From positions 1-64,000 of the forward strand of contig JAFQMN010000001.1 of NCBI GenBank assembly GCA_017414435.1: a DNA stretch of 64,000 bases, given 5' to 3'. Numbering within the stretch: position 1 is the first letter of the stretch; each line of letters starts with the position of its first letter. Source of the stretch: Oscillospiraceae bacterium (GTDB taxonomy: Bacteria > Bacillota > Clostridia > Oscillospirales > Ruminococcaceae). Below are positions 34,889 to 42,738 of the stretch, piece after piece. The notes below the pieces were generated by a model. The model ran no database searches, was not told the DNA's origin, and worked only from the letters and a program-made list of their open reading frames with translations. A program made the position numbers and the translations under genes.

Positions 34889-36423
34889 TTACCTCCGCCA
34901 GCCATTAAAATCCCTATTTCATTTTCGTTCGTTGCTGTTGATTCGAGTGTTTTTACAATATTCCCGTTATAAATTACTGCAATTTTATCTGCTACGTCAA
35001 TAATCTCATTTAAATCTAGCGAAATTAAAAGGATCGCCTTGCCAAGATCACGCTGCTTTAAAAGCTCTTTATGCACATATTCCATTGCACCTACATCTAA
35101 ACCACGTGTGGGCTGCACCGCTACTAAAAGGTCTGGGTCTTCACTAACTTCTCTGGCAATAACTAGCTTTTGTTGGTTCCCACCCGAAAGCTTTCTTACT
35201 AACCTTTTTTTGCATTCTGGCGGCCTAATATCAAATTTTTCAATTAAGCTATTTGCAAAATTATTTATTTCTTGTTTATTAAGTTTACCATATTTAGAGA
35301 GTGGTCTTTTTTTATATTTTTTAAGTAATAAATTTTCCATTACCGAAAAATTCATAACCAGGCCTTCTTTATGCCTATCTTCTGGGATTGTAGCTATACC
35401 AGAAGCTATTACATTTTGCGGCGTTGTGTTTTGAATTTCTTGCCCGTTTATTTTAATTGTGCCTGAATTAACCTTTTTTAAAGATGTAATTGCTTCTACA
35501 AGTTCACGTTGGCCATTGTCGTCAACTCCGGCAATTCCTAAAACTTCTCCGCTTCTTATCTTTAAAGAAAGGTTGTTAACTTTTTTTATGCCGCGGTTAT
35601 CTAGCACCGTTAAATTATCAATCTCAAAAACCACATCTTTAGGAGTTGCCTTTGTTTTATTTATTTTTAAATCCATATCATAGCCAACCATCATAGAAGC
35701 TAACTGTTGTTCAGAATAATCATTAACGTTTACTGAATCAATATTTTTGCCGCGCCGGATGATGGTACAAAAATCACAGACCTGTTTAATCTCGTTTAAT
35801 TTATGCGTAATAATAACAACTGTTTTGCCATGCCGCACCAGAGCTTGTAATGTGAACATCAAATCTTTTACTTCTTGCGGAGTTAGCACTGCCGTTGGCT
35901 CATCTAAAATTAAAATTTCTGCTTCGCGATAAAGCGCCTTAAGAATCTCTACACGTTGCTGCATCCCAACTGACATGTTTTCTATTTTCTTCTTGGTATC
36001 TATTAAAAGATTATATTTTCCCGAAAGCTCTTCAATTACACGATTAGCTTTTTTAAAATCTAAAACGCCAAAGGGTTTAGTTAATTCTTTACCCAGCATA
36101 ATATTTTGTGCCACAGTAAACGTTGGAACCAACATAAAATGCTGATGAACCATGCCAATTTTATTTTCAATAGCAGTTTTAGGATGTTTAATATCTAGCA
36201 ATTTGCCGTTAATAAATATTTGACCCGCATCTGGTTTAGACATTCCGTATAAAATATTCATTAAAGTGGACTTGCCCGCGCCGTTTTCGCCCAATATTGC
36301 ATGCATTGTACCTTTTTTTACATTTAAGTTAACATTGTTCAAAGCACAATAAGGCCCAAAATATTTATATATGCCCACCATTTTAATTGCCATATTGTCT
36401 TGATTCGGAGTTTCCAAAATCAT
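34885..36423 (-). CDS. ABC transporter ATP-binding protein, nucleoside type (NupO/YufO-like)
   Basis: The 512-residue protein is two fused ATPase domains: the first with GENGAGKST, NMSVGMQQRVEIL and ILDEPTAVL; the second with GVDDNGQRE in place of a normal Walker A, KLSGGNQQKLVIAREV and a Walker B-like LVAVQPTRGLD. The degenerate second site is normal for this sugar/nucleoside subfamily. It is first in the operon, whose promoter should lie in 36424-36600. I looked for a purine riboswitch there and saw none. Confidence 0.93.
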   Translation of the reverse strand: MILETPNQDNMAIKMVGIYKYFGPYCALNNVNLNVKKGTMHAILGENGAGKSTLMNILYGMSKPDAGQIFINGKLLDIKHPKTAIENKIGMVHQHFMLVPTFTVAQNIMLGKELTKPFGVLDFKKANRVIEELSGKYNLLIDTKKKIENMSVGMQQRVEILKALYREAEILILDEPTAVLTPQEVKDLMFTLQALVRHGKTVVIITHKLNEIKQVCDFCTIIRRGKNIDSVNVNDYSEQQLASMMVGYDMDLKINKTKATPKDVVFEIDNLTVLDNRGIKKVNNLSLKIRSGEVLGIAGVDDNGQRELVEAITSLKKVNSGTIKINGQEIQNTTPQNVIASGIATIPEDRHKEGLVMNFSVMENLLLKKYKKRPLSKYGKLNKQEINNFANSLIEKFDIRPPECKKRLVRKLSGGNQQKLVIAREVSEDPDLLVAVQPTRGLDVGAMEYVHKELLKQRDLGKAILLISLDLNEIIDVADKIAVIYNGNIVKTLESTATNENEIGILMAGGGK

Positions 36424-36599
36424 GGCCTCCTTAATTTATTTGCTTTATGTTTTATAATAGAACTTCATATTTAATATTATATATTAAAATATTATAAAAT
36501 GCTACCCCTTAATTAAATATTAATCTTTAAGATTTTTTATTTATTGATTTGTGATACATTAATACACTAAAAAATAATTATCATTTTTAAAAAAGTATC

Positions 36600-36628
36600 T
36601 TGAAATTAATTGTATTATAATGTATTAT
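36600..36628 (+). promoter_or_regulatory. Candidate promoter of tRNA-Ser
   Basis: TTGAAA at 36600-36605 and TATTAT at 36623-36628 are 17 bases apart, ending 15 bases before the tRNA. The sequence around is AT-rich, so chance matches are possible. Confidence 0.4.
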
Positions 36629-36643
36629 ATTTATAGCTAACAT

Positions 36644-36732
36644 GGAGCGGTATCGAAGTGGTCATAACGGGGCTGACTCGAAATCAGTTTGAGGGCAACC
36701 TCACGTGGGTTCGAATCCCACCCGCTCCGCCA
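36644..36732 (+). tRNA. tRNA-Ser (CGA)
   Basis: An 89-base class II tRNA with acceptor GGAGCGG and CCGCTCC, a long variable arm (GAGGGCAACCTC), encoded CCA and anticodon loop CTCGAAA, giving CGA. Confidence 0.95.
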
Positions 36733-36770
36733 ATTTTTATTATTTAAACTTTTTTACTTTAGAGGGTTTT

Positions 36771-37274
36771 ATGCCAAACATTATAACTCATCCCATTTTG
36801 CCCGTTTACAACCAAAATTCTAGTATATTAATTCTTGGCAGTTTCCCATCAATAAAATCACGGGAAACTATGTTTTTTTATGGCCATCCTCAAAATCGTT
36901 TTTGGCAGGTTTTAACCACTGTTTTTGAGCACAGCAGCAATCTATCACAAGCTTCAATAAAAGATAAAAAAAGCTTTTTGCTGCAAAATCATATTGCGTT
37001 GTGGGATGTAATCGCCTCTTGCAATGTTTGCGGCAGTTCCGATTCCTCTATAAACAATGTAAAGGCTAACGATATCAGTGTGATTTTAAATAGCTGTAAT
37101 ATAAAGCAGATATTCGTAAACGGTAGAACTGCTGCTTGGCAGTATAAAAAGTTGATTTTACCTCACGTAAACCGTGCAGCAATTTACCTGCCTTCCACAA
37201 GCTCTGCAAATGCTGCCTGGTCTCTGCCACAGCTAGTTAACGCTTGGTCTCAAATAAAATTATTTACTATATAA
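36771..37274 (+). CDS. DNA-deoxyinosine glycosylase, family 6 uracil-DNA glycosylase type
   Basis: The 167-residue product has the family 6 pattern: ILILGSFPSIKSRE near the N-terminus, then YGHPQNRFW with the Asn at the position used for catalysis, a central LWDVIASCNVCGSSDSSI segment and LPSTSSANAAW near the C-terminus. Such enzymes excise hypoxanthine from deaminated DNA. The ATG at 36771 follows AGAGGG; longer frames upstream run into the tRNA-Ser gene and are not credible. It may share the tRNA-Ser transcript. Confidence 0.85.
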   Translation: MPNIITHPILPVYNQNSSILILGSFPSIKSRETMFFYGHPQNRFWQVLTTVFEHSSNLSQASIKDKKSFLLQNHIALWDVIASCNVCGSSDSSINNVKANDISVILNSCNIKQIFVNGRTAAWQYKKLILPHVNRAAIYLPSTSSANAAWSLPQLVNAWSQIKLFTI

Positions 37275-37293
37275 ATAAAATTATTTACTATAT
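37252..37293. repeat. Perfect tandem duplication of 21 bases
   Basis: AAATAAAATTATTTACTATAT occurs twice head to tail across the 3' end and stop of the glycosylase gene (unit of 21 bases, 37252-37272 and 37273-37293). The second copy is noncoding, so it looks like a recent slippage event without effect on the protein. Confidence 0.85.
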
Positions 37294-37295
37294 AA

Positions 37296-37325
37296 AAAAG
37301 AGGTACTTATATAGGTACCTCTTTT
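37296..37325. terminator. Terminator between glycosylase gene and tRNA-Ala
   Basis: AAAAGAGGTAC and its complement enclose an 8-base loop and are flanked by A and T runs on the two sides, so it can serve both the plus-strand glycosylase gene and the minus-strand tRNA-Ala. Confidence 0.75.
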
Positions 37326-37332
37326 AGTTATT

Positions 37333-37408
<76 letters not shown>

Positions 37409-37446
37409 ATATTGATGCAAATAAATTTGCATCAATATTATTTATT

Positions 37447-38187
37447 CTACTTTTTCAGCTCTACTTCTTTAGTTATAGGTTCTTTTTCTCCTTGAGAAAT
37501 TACAACTTGCCCCCTGCCTGTAAACCTATCTATTGTGTAAGTAGCTAAAACATTATCAAAGTCCGGGTCTTCTGTAGATTTAACAAATTTAGCTGTAACT
37601 GTTTTGCCCCAAGTTGTTAAAGTAATATATGAAGGAGCAGCAGAAGCCTGTGAATTAACCTCTGTGCCATAGTGTTCAGAGACTTGATCATAGATTTCTT
37701 TATTAGTATAAGAGCCACTAAATTCTTCTAAAGACATTTCAGAAACATATACTAATGTTTCTGTAGACTCATTAGAACCATCATCATTCTTCCACTCAAT
37801 ATTTATTACATTATCTCCGTTAAAAGTAACACTTGCCGGTGAATGTTCATCCACACCACCAAATGAAAAATCTGCATCAGCACCGTTAAGAGTATATTGG
37901 AAACCAAGACCCATACCATATTGCAGATCTCTTGTAACGCCTAAATTCTCATTAAGCACGCCAGGGTTATTGTTGCTTTTGTCTTTGTAAAATAAAAAAT
38001 ATCTTTCTTCAGATGGGCTAAACCACAAACCAGGCTTAATTGTAGCAACATCTTTATTAGTTTCTTCAACAACATCACTTTCTTGCACATTTTCTTCTGC
38101 CTTATTTGAATTAGAAACTCCACAACCGGTTAAAGATAAACACACAACAGCCGACGATAAAATTGCAATTTTTTTAATCATAAACAT
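37447..38187 (-). CDS. Putative lipoprotein
   Basis: From the ATG at 38187 (behind AAAGGA) the product has about 246 residues with a type II signal peptide: MFMIKKIAILSSAVVCLSLTGC, lipobox LTGC. A short acidic, Asn- and Glu-rich spacer follows, then a beta-rich domain of about 190 residues that I do not recognise. The protein should be fixed to the outer face of the membrane. A perfect consensus promoter lies about 190 bases upstream, leaving a long leader that includes a run of seven G. Confidence 0.8.
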   Translation of the reverse strand: MFMIKKIAILSSAVVCLSLTGCGVSNSNKAEENVQESDVVEETNKDVATIKPGLWFSPSEERYFLFYKDKSNNNPGVLNENLGVTRDLQYGMGLGFQYTLNGADADFSFGGVDEHSPASVTFNGDNVINIEWKNDDGSNESTETLVYVSEMSLEEFSGSYTNKEIYDQVSEHYGTEVNSQASAAPSYITLTTWGKTVTAKFVKSTEDPDFDNVLATYTIDRFTGRGQVVISQGEKEPITKEVELKK

Positions 38188-38373
38188 ATTTTCCTTTCTT
38201 GCTATTTTAAATTTTATATCTATCGCTCCCAACTATAACCTTTACAATAAATTTTTGGATTTTACCCCCCCGGTTGGAGTTTGGCTGGTAGCGATTTGAA
38301 AACTATTGTTAAGAAAATCAAATCAACTCGTAAAAATGTAAACTAGTTTTTAGAAAAAACACATATCATTTTA

Positions 38374-38402
38374 ATTATAACCGTTTTTTAACACTCTGTC
38401 AA
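38374..38402 (-). promoter_or_regulatory. Perfect consensus sigma-A promoter of the lipoprotein gene
   Basis: On the minus strand TTGACA and TATAAT are separated by exactly 17 bases. The 5' leader from here to the ATG at 38187 is about 180 bases and contains seven consecutive G (plus-strand C run near 38264-38270). Otherwise I see no gene in 38188-38498. Confidence 0.75.
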
Positions 38403-38446
38403 GCTAGGTTTTTTTGAAATATATCAATAATATTTTTGTAAAAAAC

Positions 38447-38475
38447 TTGCTAAAAATGTAACAATATGATATAAT
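38447..38475 (+). promoter_or_regulatory. Sigma-A type promoter of the four-gene cassette
   Basis: TTGCTA at 38447-38452 and TATAAT at 38470-38475 with a 17-base spacer, 24 bases before the first gene. It is divergent from the lipoprotein promoter. Confidence 0.6.
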
Positions 38476-38498
38476 AAAAATCAATAAAAAAATAAGGA

Positions 38499-39215
38499 GT
38501 GAATTCTATACCCCCAAAGGTATCTAAAGTTAGTAGCAGCAAAACAACGCAAACAAAAACAATTGCAAAAGCAAGTACAAGCAGTAGTTCAAAATCTAGT
38601 GGGAGTAGTAAAACATCAAGTAGCAGCGGTACTAAAAAATCAGCACCGCCAGTTACATCAAAACCCAAAAATGTGGACAAGGTCGATTTTGGCAAGCCAA
38701 AGTCAACGGTAAGCGCTGGCACTTATAAACCAGCACCACCACCAAAAACAAAAACAGTTAATGTTATCGAACATGGAAAAGTTGTACCAAAGCAAGTTCC
38801 AATAGCTCCTAAAAAAATGGAGCCGGGCGTTAGTTATCCCACCGGCACATTTTTTAAACGAGAAATTGTATATCAAGCCTCGCCTGAAGAAATCGCAAAA
38901 GCAAAACAGCCAAAGCCAAAACAAGCAGATTTTGACCCGAAGCCACATTCACCGGAGGAAGTCGATGCAATGCTAAAATCTGCGCACGAAGCTAACGTTC
39001 AATTTTCACAAAGCGCACCGGGGCGTTTTATCGGCGGCCAAATTGTTGGCAAAACAGCATCGATGTCTGGCATTCCCGGGGCTGGCCTGGCAGCCAAAGC
39101 TTATTGTGCCACAACAGAAAGTGGCAAAAGTTTAGCGTCTAAAGTCGTTGAAAAAATTTTAGATTTTGGAACACAGGATCCTCGCATTTATGACGACGAC
39201 ATGGAACTTTTTTAA
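38499..39215 (+). CDS. Unknown protein with Ser/Lys-rich disordered N-terminus
   Basis: The product has about 238 residues. The first 85 are low complexity (Ser, Thr, Lys, Pro), clearly disordered; the middle is Pro- and Lys-rich; the last 60 (GRFIGGQIVGKT, IPGAGLAAKAYCATTESGKSL) are Gly- and Ala-rich and could form an amphipathic or membrane-active helix pair, ending in an acidic tail. No family is recognised. The GTG at 38499 overlaps the AAGGAG ribosome site, so the real start may be the in-frame ATA at 38508, 8 bases after it. The gene is first in a run of four with small membrane proteins, a layout like toxin-immunity or secreted-peptide cassettes. Confidence 0.65.
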   Translation: MNSIPPKVSKVSSSKTTQTKTIAKASTSSSSKSSGSSKTSSSSGTKKSAPPVTSKPKNVDKVDFGKPKSTVSAGTYKPAPPPKTKTVNVIEHGKVVPKQVPIAPKKMEPGVSYPTGTFFKREIVYQASPEEIAKAKQPKPKQADFDPKPHSPEEVDAMLKSAHEANVQFSQSAPGRFIGGQIVGKTASMSGIPGAGLAAKAYCATTESGKSLASKVVEKILDFGTQDPRIYDDDMELF

Positions 39216-39229
39216 AAAAAGGTGAGATT

Positions 39230-39493
39230 ATGTCAAAACAAAAATTAAAAAACATTTTCATTTTTTTAGCAAAAGGTTTTATTGCTTATTGTGTAATTTT
39301 TGTTTTTAGTTTTTACTACCAAATTTGGAAGGGCAAACCATTTGAGCCTTATGTAAAAGGCATTTTTATTCCACTTGAAATTTTGGCAAATGCTTTGTTA
39401 TTACAGCCGCATAAAAAATATTTTCATTGGTTTAATAAAATATCAGCTTTATGGCTTAAAATCAGGAAAAAGTTGGTCCGAACGAAAAACTGA
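39230..39493 (+). CDS. Small membrane protein
   Basis: The 87-residue product begins SKQKLKNIFIFLAKGFIAYCVIFVFSFYY, a clear membrane helix, and has a second hydrophobic stretch near residues 45-58. It follows the preceding gene by 14 bases with an AAGGTGAG site. The frame ends at 39493, but the +1 frame stays open to 39578 and encodes a strongly charged, plausible tail (KFDQSHQRLIDERKEEIKAE), so the gene may have suffered a frameshift or be read with one. Possible immunity or carrier role is inference only. Confidence 0.55.
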   Translation: MSKQKLKNIFIFLAKGFIAYCVIFVFSFYYQIWKGKPFEPYVKGIFIPLEILANALLLQPHKKYFHWFNKISALWLKIRKKLVRTKN

Positions 39494-39564
39494 TGAAAAA
39501 TTTGATCAGTCACACCAACGTTTAATTGATGAGCGCAAAGAGGAAATTAAAGCGGAGGAAGAAG

Positions 39565-39816
39565 ATGAACAGGCATAAATATGACAAAGAGCATCCTAGG
39601 CAAACGCTGCACGATGTCGAAAACGCTGTCTCGATTGGTGTCGGAGTGGAAACTTATATGAAAACCGGCAGCAAAAAAGCCGCGACAGTTGCGGGCGCGG
39701 ACGGCGAATTGTGTGTTTGTCTCACAATTGCGTCAAAACAGCGTTTAGACCCGGCGGGAATTAACATAGCATATCCCACAAATCCAGCAGTTTTGCGCAA
39801 GGAATACAAAATTTAA
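39565..39816 (+). CDS. Unknown 83-residue protein
   Basis: The ATG at 39565 follows GGAGGAAG. The product starts MNRHKYDKEHPRQTLHDVENAV, has a central GVGVETYMKTGSKKAAT and ends with PTNPAVLRKEYKI. I do not recognise it. Base composition in 39600-39760 is richer in G and C than the neighbours, a hint of transfer. Its stop overlaps the next start by one base. Confidence 0.55.
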   Translation: MNRHKYDKEHPRQTLHDVENAVSIGVGVETYMKTGSKKAATVAGADGELCVCLTIASKQRLDPAGINIAYPTNPAVLRKEYKI

Positions 39817-40073
39817 TGGATAAAAACAAATTAAAAAACTTTTTAGCGGCCGAAATGAGTTTTGTGCTTTGCTGCGGCAATATAATTTTTGCTATGAGGG
39901 AAAAATCTACTTTTTTCTTGGTTACGCTTTGGTGGTTGCTGGAAGATTTAATAAAAAAAATTAAATGTTATAAAAAAAATGACAAAGCATTTTTCTCATT
40001 ACCATTTTATATTATTTCGTCTATTTTTTTACATGTTGTTTTTGTCTTGAGCGTGATTTGCAAATTATTTTAA
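39816..40073 (+). CDS. Small two-helix membrane protein
   Basis: The 85-residue product has two hydrophobic segments (about 10-42 and 62-83) and a basic loop between. It starts at an ATG overlapping the previous stop (TAATG), showing translational coupling, and ends just before a strong bidirectional terminator. Unknown function; an immunity-type membrane protein is one possibility. Confidence 0.55.
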   Translation: MDKNKLKNFLAAEMSFVLCCGNIIFAMREKSTFFLVTLWWLLEDLIKKIKCYKKNDKAFFSLPFYIISSIFLHVVFVLSVICKLF

Positions 40074-40074
40074 A

Positions 40075-40127
40075 AATAAAATAGAAGAAGACCATAGCTA
40101 ATTGCTATGGTCTTCTTCTATTTTATT
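40075..40127. terminator. Strong bidirectional terminator between the cassette and rplL
   Basis: Arms of about 24 bases (AATAAAATAGAAGAAGACCA continuing to GC, and complement) with a 5-base loop. It ends the plus-strand cassette and the minus-strand rplJL operon, with A/T-rich flanks on both sides. No rpoB gene follows rplL here. Confidence 0.85.
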
Positions 40128-40139
40128 GTGCTTTTAACA

Positions 40140-40514
40140 CTACTTAAGTTCAACAACAGCACCAGCAGCTTCGAATTTTGCTTTCATTTCTTCTGCTTCT
40201 GCCTTTGCTACGTTTTCTTTAACTGGCTTTGGAGCACCCTCAACAAGTTCTTTAGATTCTTTTAAGCCAAGGCCGGTTATCTCTTTAACTAGCTTAATAA
40301 CAGCCATCTTGTTTTCACCTGCAGAGGCCAAAACCACATTGAATTCAGATTTTTCTTCTGCCGGAGCAGCAGCACCAGGAGCTGCAGCAACTGCAACAGG
40401 AGCAGCGGCAGAAACACCGAATTCTTCTTCTAATGCTTTAACTAATTCAGAAAGTTCAAGCACTGTTAAACCTTTCACATCTTCTATTAATTTTGTAACT
40501 TTTTCTGAAGCCAT
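40140..40514 (-). CDS. rplL: 50S ribosomal protein L7/L12
   Basis: The 124-residue protein has the N-terminal dimerisation helices ([30 protein letters not shown]), an Ala/Pro hinge and the C-terminal [31 protein letters not shown] domain that contacts translation factors. I take the ATG at 40514 (MASEKV); an ATG three codons upstream is also in frame. The Shine-Dalgarno AAAGGAGA is far from both but is brought near by a hairpin at 40526-40553. It is downstream of rplJ, as in most bacteria. Confidence 0.97.
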   Translation of the reverse strand: MASEKVTKLIEDVKGLTVLELSELVKALEEEFGVSAAAPVAVAAAPGAAAPAEEKSEFNVVLASAGENKMAVIKLVKEITGLGLKESKELVEGAPKPVKENVAKAEAEEMKAKFEAAGAVVELK

Positions 40515-40525
40515 AATTTTCATTC

Positions 40526-40553
40526 GTTAACAACTAATTTTTATGTTGTTAAC
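40526..40553 (-). promoter_or_regulatory. Hairpin between Shine-Dalgarno and start codon of rplL
   Basis: GTTAACAAC and its complement, with a 10-base loop, lie between GAAAGGAGA (complement of 40554-40562) and the ATG. Folding would shorten the effective distance from the Shine-Dalgarno to the ATG at 40514 from about 40 bases to about 11. Confidence 0.55.
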
Positions 40554-40594
40554 TCTCCTTTCTTTATTTTAATCTTATTATTTAAATTTTAATT

Positions 40595-41128
40595 CTATGC
40601 GCTCTTCTTTTCGGCAATTGCATTAAGCGCCACAACCAAACCTCTAAGGTTAGCATTGAGCACATTTGCAAAGCCAGAAATCGGAGCATTGAGTCCACGC
40701 AAAGCGCTGGCAACAAGTTCTTCTCTGCTTGGCAATTTTGCAAATGCATTAACCTCTGCCACAGAAAGCACTTTACCATCTGCAAAGCCCGCTTTTATAT
40801 TAAAGCGTTCCCCTAATTCCTCGGCATATTTGGCAACTATCTTAGCTGCGGCAACATAATCGTTTTTGCAAACCGCCACAGATGTAGTACCTTCTAAAAC
40901 TTCGCTTAAACCAGCAAGCTCGGTATCTTTAGTTGCAAGTTTGAGCAAAGTATTTTTAGCCACAAAATATTCAACGTTTGCTTCACGCATCTCTGCCCTT
41001 AATTTGGTATCTTCTTCAACAGTAATTCCCTTGTAATCTACCACCACTCCGGCAGTTGCCTCTGCAATTTTGCTGGCTAAAGCTTCAACAATCTGCTTCT
41101 TTTTTGCTATAGTTTTTTCACTTGGCAA
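40595..41128 (-). CDS. rplJ: 50S ribosomal protein L10
   Basis: The product (about 177 residues) begins MPSEKTIAKKKQIVEAL with a TTG start at 41128, 10 bases after GGAGG, giving the standard L10 N-terminus; a GTG at 41140 overlaps the ribosome site. The body has VVVDYKGITVEEDTKLRAEMR and the NTLLKLA segment. The C-terminal helix binds L7/L12 dimers to make the ribosomal stalk. Expression is probably autoregulated through the leader RNA at 41141-41310. Confidence 0.96.
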   Translation of the reverse strand: MPSEKTIAKKKQIVEALASKIAEATAGVVVDYKGITVEEDTKLRAEMREANVEYFVAKNTLLKLATKDTELAGLSEVLEGTTSVAVCKNDYVAAAKIVAKYAEELGERFNIKAGFADGKVLSVAEVNAFAKLPSREELVASALRGLNAPISGFANVLNANLRGLVVALNAIAEKKSA

Positions 41129-41140
41129 TGTTTGCTTCAC

Positions 41141-41308
41141 CTCCCTAATTTAGGTATAAAAATAACTTCGTTCCCACTAATCTTAAGAAGAAACAAAGCA
41201 AAACTTGCCGGCAAAAAGCCTTGGGTATTTAATTTGCTCTTCCTCTGCGGGATATTTAAGCCATATTATTACGGCACCAGCTTTCTTTGGAAGTTATTTA
41301 CATTTTGT
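41141..41308 (-). ncRNA. L10 (rplJL) leader RNA
   Basis: The minus-strand leader carries the conserved blocks of the Firmicute L10 leader: AAAGAAAGCTGGTGCC, then GGCTTAA, TCCCGCAGAGG, and a distal stem that includes AAGGCTTTTTGCCGGCAAG. The L10-L12 complex binds such leaders to reduce its own synthesis. The limits are approximate: from the expected transcription start to the rplJ start. Confidence 0.8.
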
Positions 41309-41337
41309 ATTATATCATACGGCATGCCACATGTCAA
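41309..41337 (-). promoter_or_regulatory. Perfect consensus promoter of rplJL
   Basis: Minus strand TTGACA (complement of 41332-41337) and TATAAT (complement of 41309-41314), spacer 17 bases. It lies directly upstream of the L10 leader. Confidence 0.88.
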
Positions 41338-41451
41338 GTTTTTTGCAAAATAGCAATAGCAAAAAATATTCTCAGTTATTTTTTGTGCCAAACTAAAGTT
41401 AGCTAAAATCATTCTAAAAAAACTAAACCGTACAAAAAAGCTGGTGCTTTT

Positions 41452-41949
41452 CTATTTATAAATGTTTTCCGCTTTAATAATATAGTATCCTTCGTGCACC
41501 GCTGCAATTGTTACAACTGCACAAACAATTACTGCACTATATTTTAAATCAAGTATCGATAACGTTAGTGGAAATAAAAACAATAGCAGCCCTGCGATTC
41601 TGTTCATAACAGTATGAACCACAATAAACTTTTTTTGTACAATATAGCCGCAAACAATATTAATTACTTTAATAAGTGCAATTATACCAATCCATATATA
41701 AATCCAGCTTGGCATACCCATTATAGGAATCAACTTGATCAAACATACTACAATAAAAACAAAATCGGCAAATGTATCTAATTTCGTGCCAAATTCACTA
41801 ATGCTACTTGTTCTTCTTGCAATCGTGCCATCCGCCATATCTGTAAGCCCTGCAGTTAAATATAACACATAAAACATGCCAGAAAGTGGCGTACAAAACA
41901 GCAATGCAACGCTGCATATAATTCTGACACCCGTTATAACGTTAGCCAA
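41452..41949 (-). CDS. CDP-alcohol phosphatidyltransferase family protein
   Basis: The 165-residue membrane protein carries the complete active-site motif D-x2-DG-x2-AR-x8-G-x3-D-x3-D as DMADGTIARR followed by FGTKLDTFADF. Several hydrophobic segments follow. Enzymes of this family make phospholipids such as phosphatidylglycerolphosphate or phosphatidylserine at the membrane; substrate cannot be told from the sequence. It is short compared with PgsA (about 180-200). A 15-base tandem duplication (TTGCTTGCCTATAGT) lies about 20 bases upstream, near 41970-42000. Confidence 0.88.
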   Translation of the reverse strand: MANVITGVRIICSVALLFCTPLSGMFYVLYLTAGLTDMADGTIARRTSSISEFGTKLDTFADFVFIVVCLIKLIPIMGMPSWIYIWIGIIALIKVINIVCGYIVQKKFIVVHTVMNRIAGLLLFLFPLTLSILDLKYSAVIVCAVVTIAAVHEGYYIIKAENIYK

Positions 41950-42107
41950 ACATTCACCTCCACAAGCGCCAATTTGCTTGCCTATAGTTTGCTTGCCTAT
42001 AGTTACATCAAAATTGTATCATGAGCTTAAAATTCCGTCAAACATTATCGAAATTAACAAAGATTTTTACATTAGTATTTGGGCAATAGAGAAAAATTAA
42101 TTGAAAT

Positions 42108-42136
42108 TTGCATTTTTAAAAATTATATGATATAAT
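42108..42136 (+). promoter_or_regulatory. Sigma-A promoter of rimP-nusA-infB
   Basis: TTGCAT at 42108-42113 and TATAAT at 42131-42136 with a 17-base spacer. Confidence 0.65.
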
Positions 42137-42164
42137 GATTTACAAGATATAGTTGAGCCAAACT

Positions 42165-42187
42165 GGAGTGGGATATTATCTCACTCC
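42165..42187 (+). promoter_or_regulatory. Leader hairpin before rimP
   Basis: GGAGTG and CACTCC flank a short loop between the promoter and rimP, with CCAA/TTGG extending the stem after a bulge, and TTTTGTT downstream. This looks like an attenuator, fitting known NusA feedback in related operons, though that is inferred. Confidence 0.45.
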
Positions 42188-42223
42188 TTGGTTTTGTTAA
42201 ATATAAACATAAAGGTGACCCTT

Positions 42224-42703
42224 ATGATTTTTAAAAATATGAACCCCACAGCCGAAAAAGTGGCAAAAATAGCAGAGCCACTTGCCCAAGAAGCCGGCTT
42301 GCAAATTTGGAACATTTCCTTTGAAAAAGAAGGCAGTTTGTGGTATTTAAGAGTATTTTTAGATAAATTAGAAGGTGGCATATCTTTAGATGATTGCGAA
42401 CAATTCAGCAGAAAGTTAAGCCAATTATTAGATGAAAAAGACTTAATTGAACATAGCTATCTTTTAGAAGTATCTTCTCCCGGTGTGGAACGCGAGTTAA
42501 CCCAACCGTGGCATTTTAAAAAATACACCGGGCAACTTGTTTCGGTAAAGATTTCGCAGCCACCGCAAACCACTTTAACGCAGGTTGGCACACTGGTCTC
42601 TGCAACAAAAGATGAGCTTACATTAAAAGTAGATAACAAAATACAGATTATCGAGGCTAAAAATATAATTAAAATAAAACTCTATTTTGACTTTGCATTT
42701 TAA
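42224..42703 (+). CDS. rimP: Ribosome maturation factor RimP
   Basis: The product (about 159 residues) has the RimP pattern: EPLAQEAGLQIWNISFEKEG, LRVFLDKLEGGISLDDCEQFSRKLSQLLDE and LEVSSPGVERELTQPWHFKKYTGQLV, with a C-terminal SH3-like part. It helps 30S subunit maturation. The ATG at 42224 follows AAAGGTG. It is first gene of the rimP-nusA-rnpM-ylxQ-infB operon. Confidence 0.95.
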   Translation: MIFKNMNPTAEKVAKIAEPLAQEAGLQIWNISFEKEGSLWYLRVFLDKLEGGISLDDCEQFSRKLSQLLDEKDLIEHSYLLEVSSPGVERELTQPWHFKKYTGQLVSVKISQPPQTTLTQVGTLVSATKDELTLKVDNKIQIIEAKNIIKIKLYFDFAF

Positions 42704-42738
42704 AACTTATAAATAAAATTGCCAGAAAGGAAATTAAA

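Noticed and set aside
36424-36600. Possible purine riboswitch before the nucleoside transporter operon
   Set aside because: No conserved core or paired loops could be found; only AT-rich sequence is seen.
37252-37293. Direct repeat considered as an integration scar near tRNA genes
   Set aside because: It is a short, AT-rich tandem duplication with nothing between the units, best explained by replication slippage.
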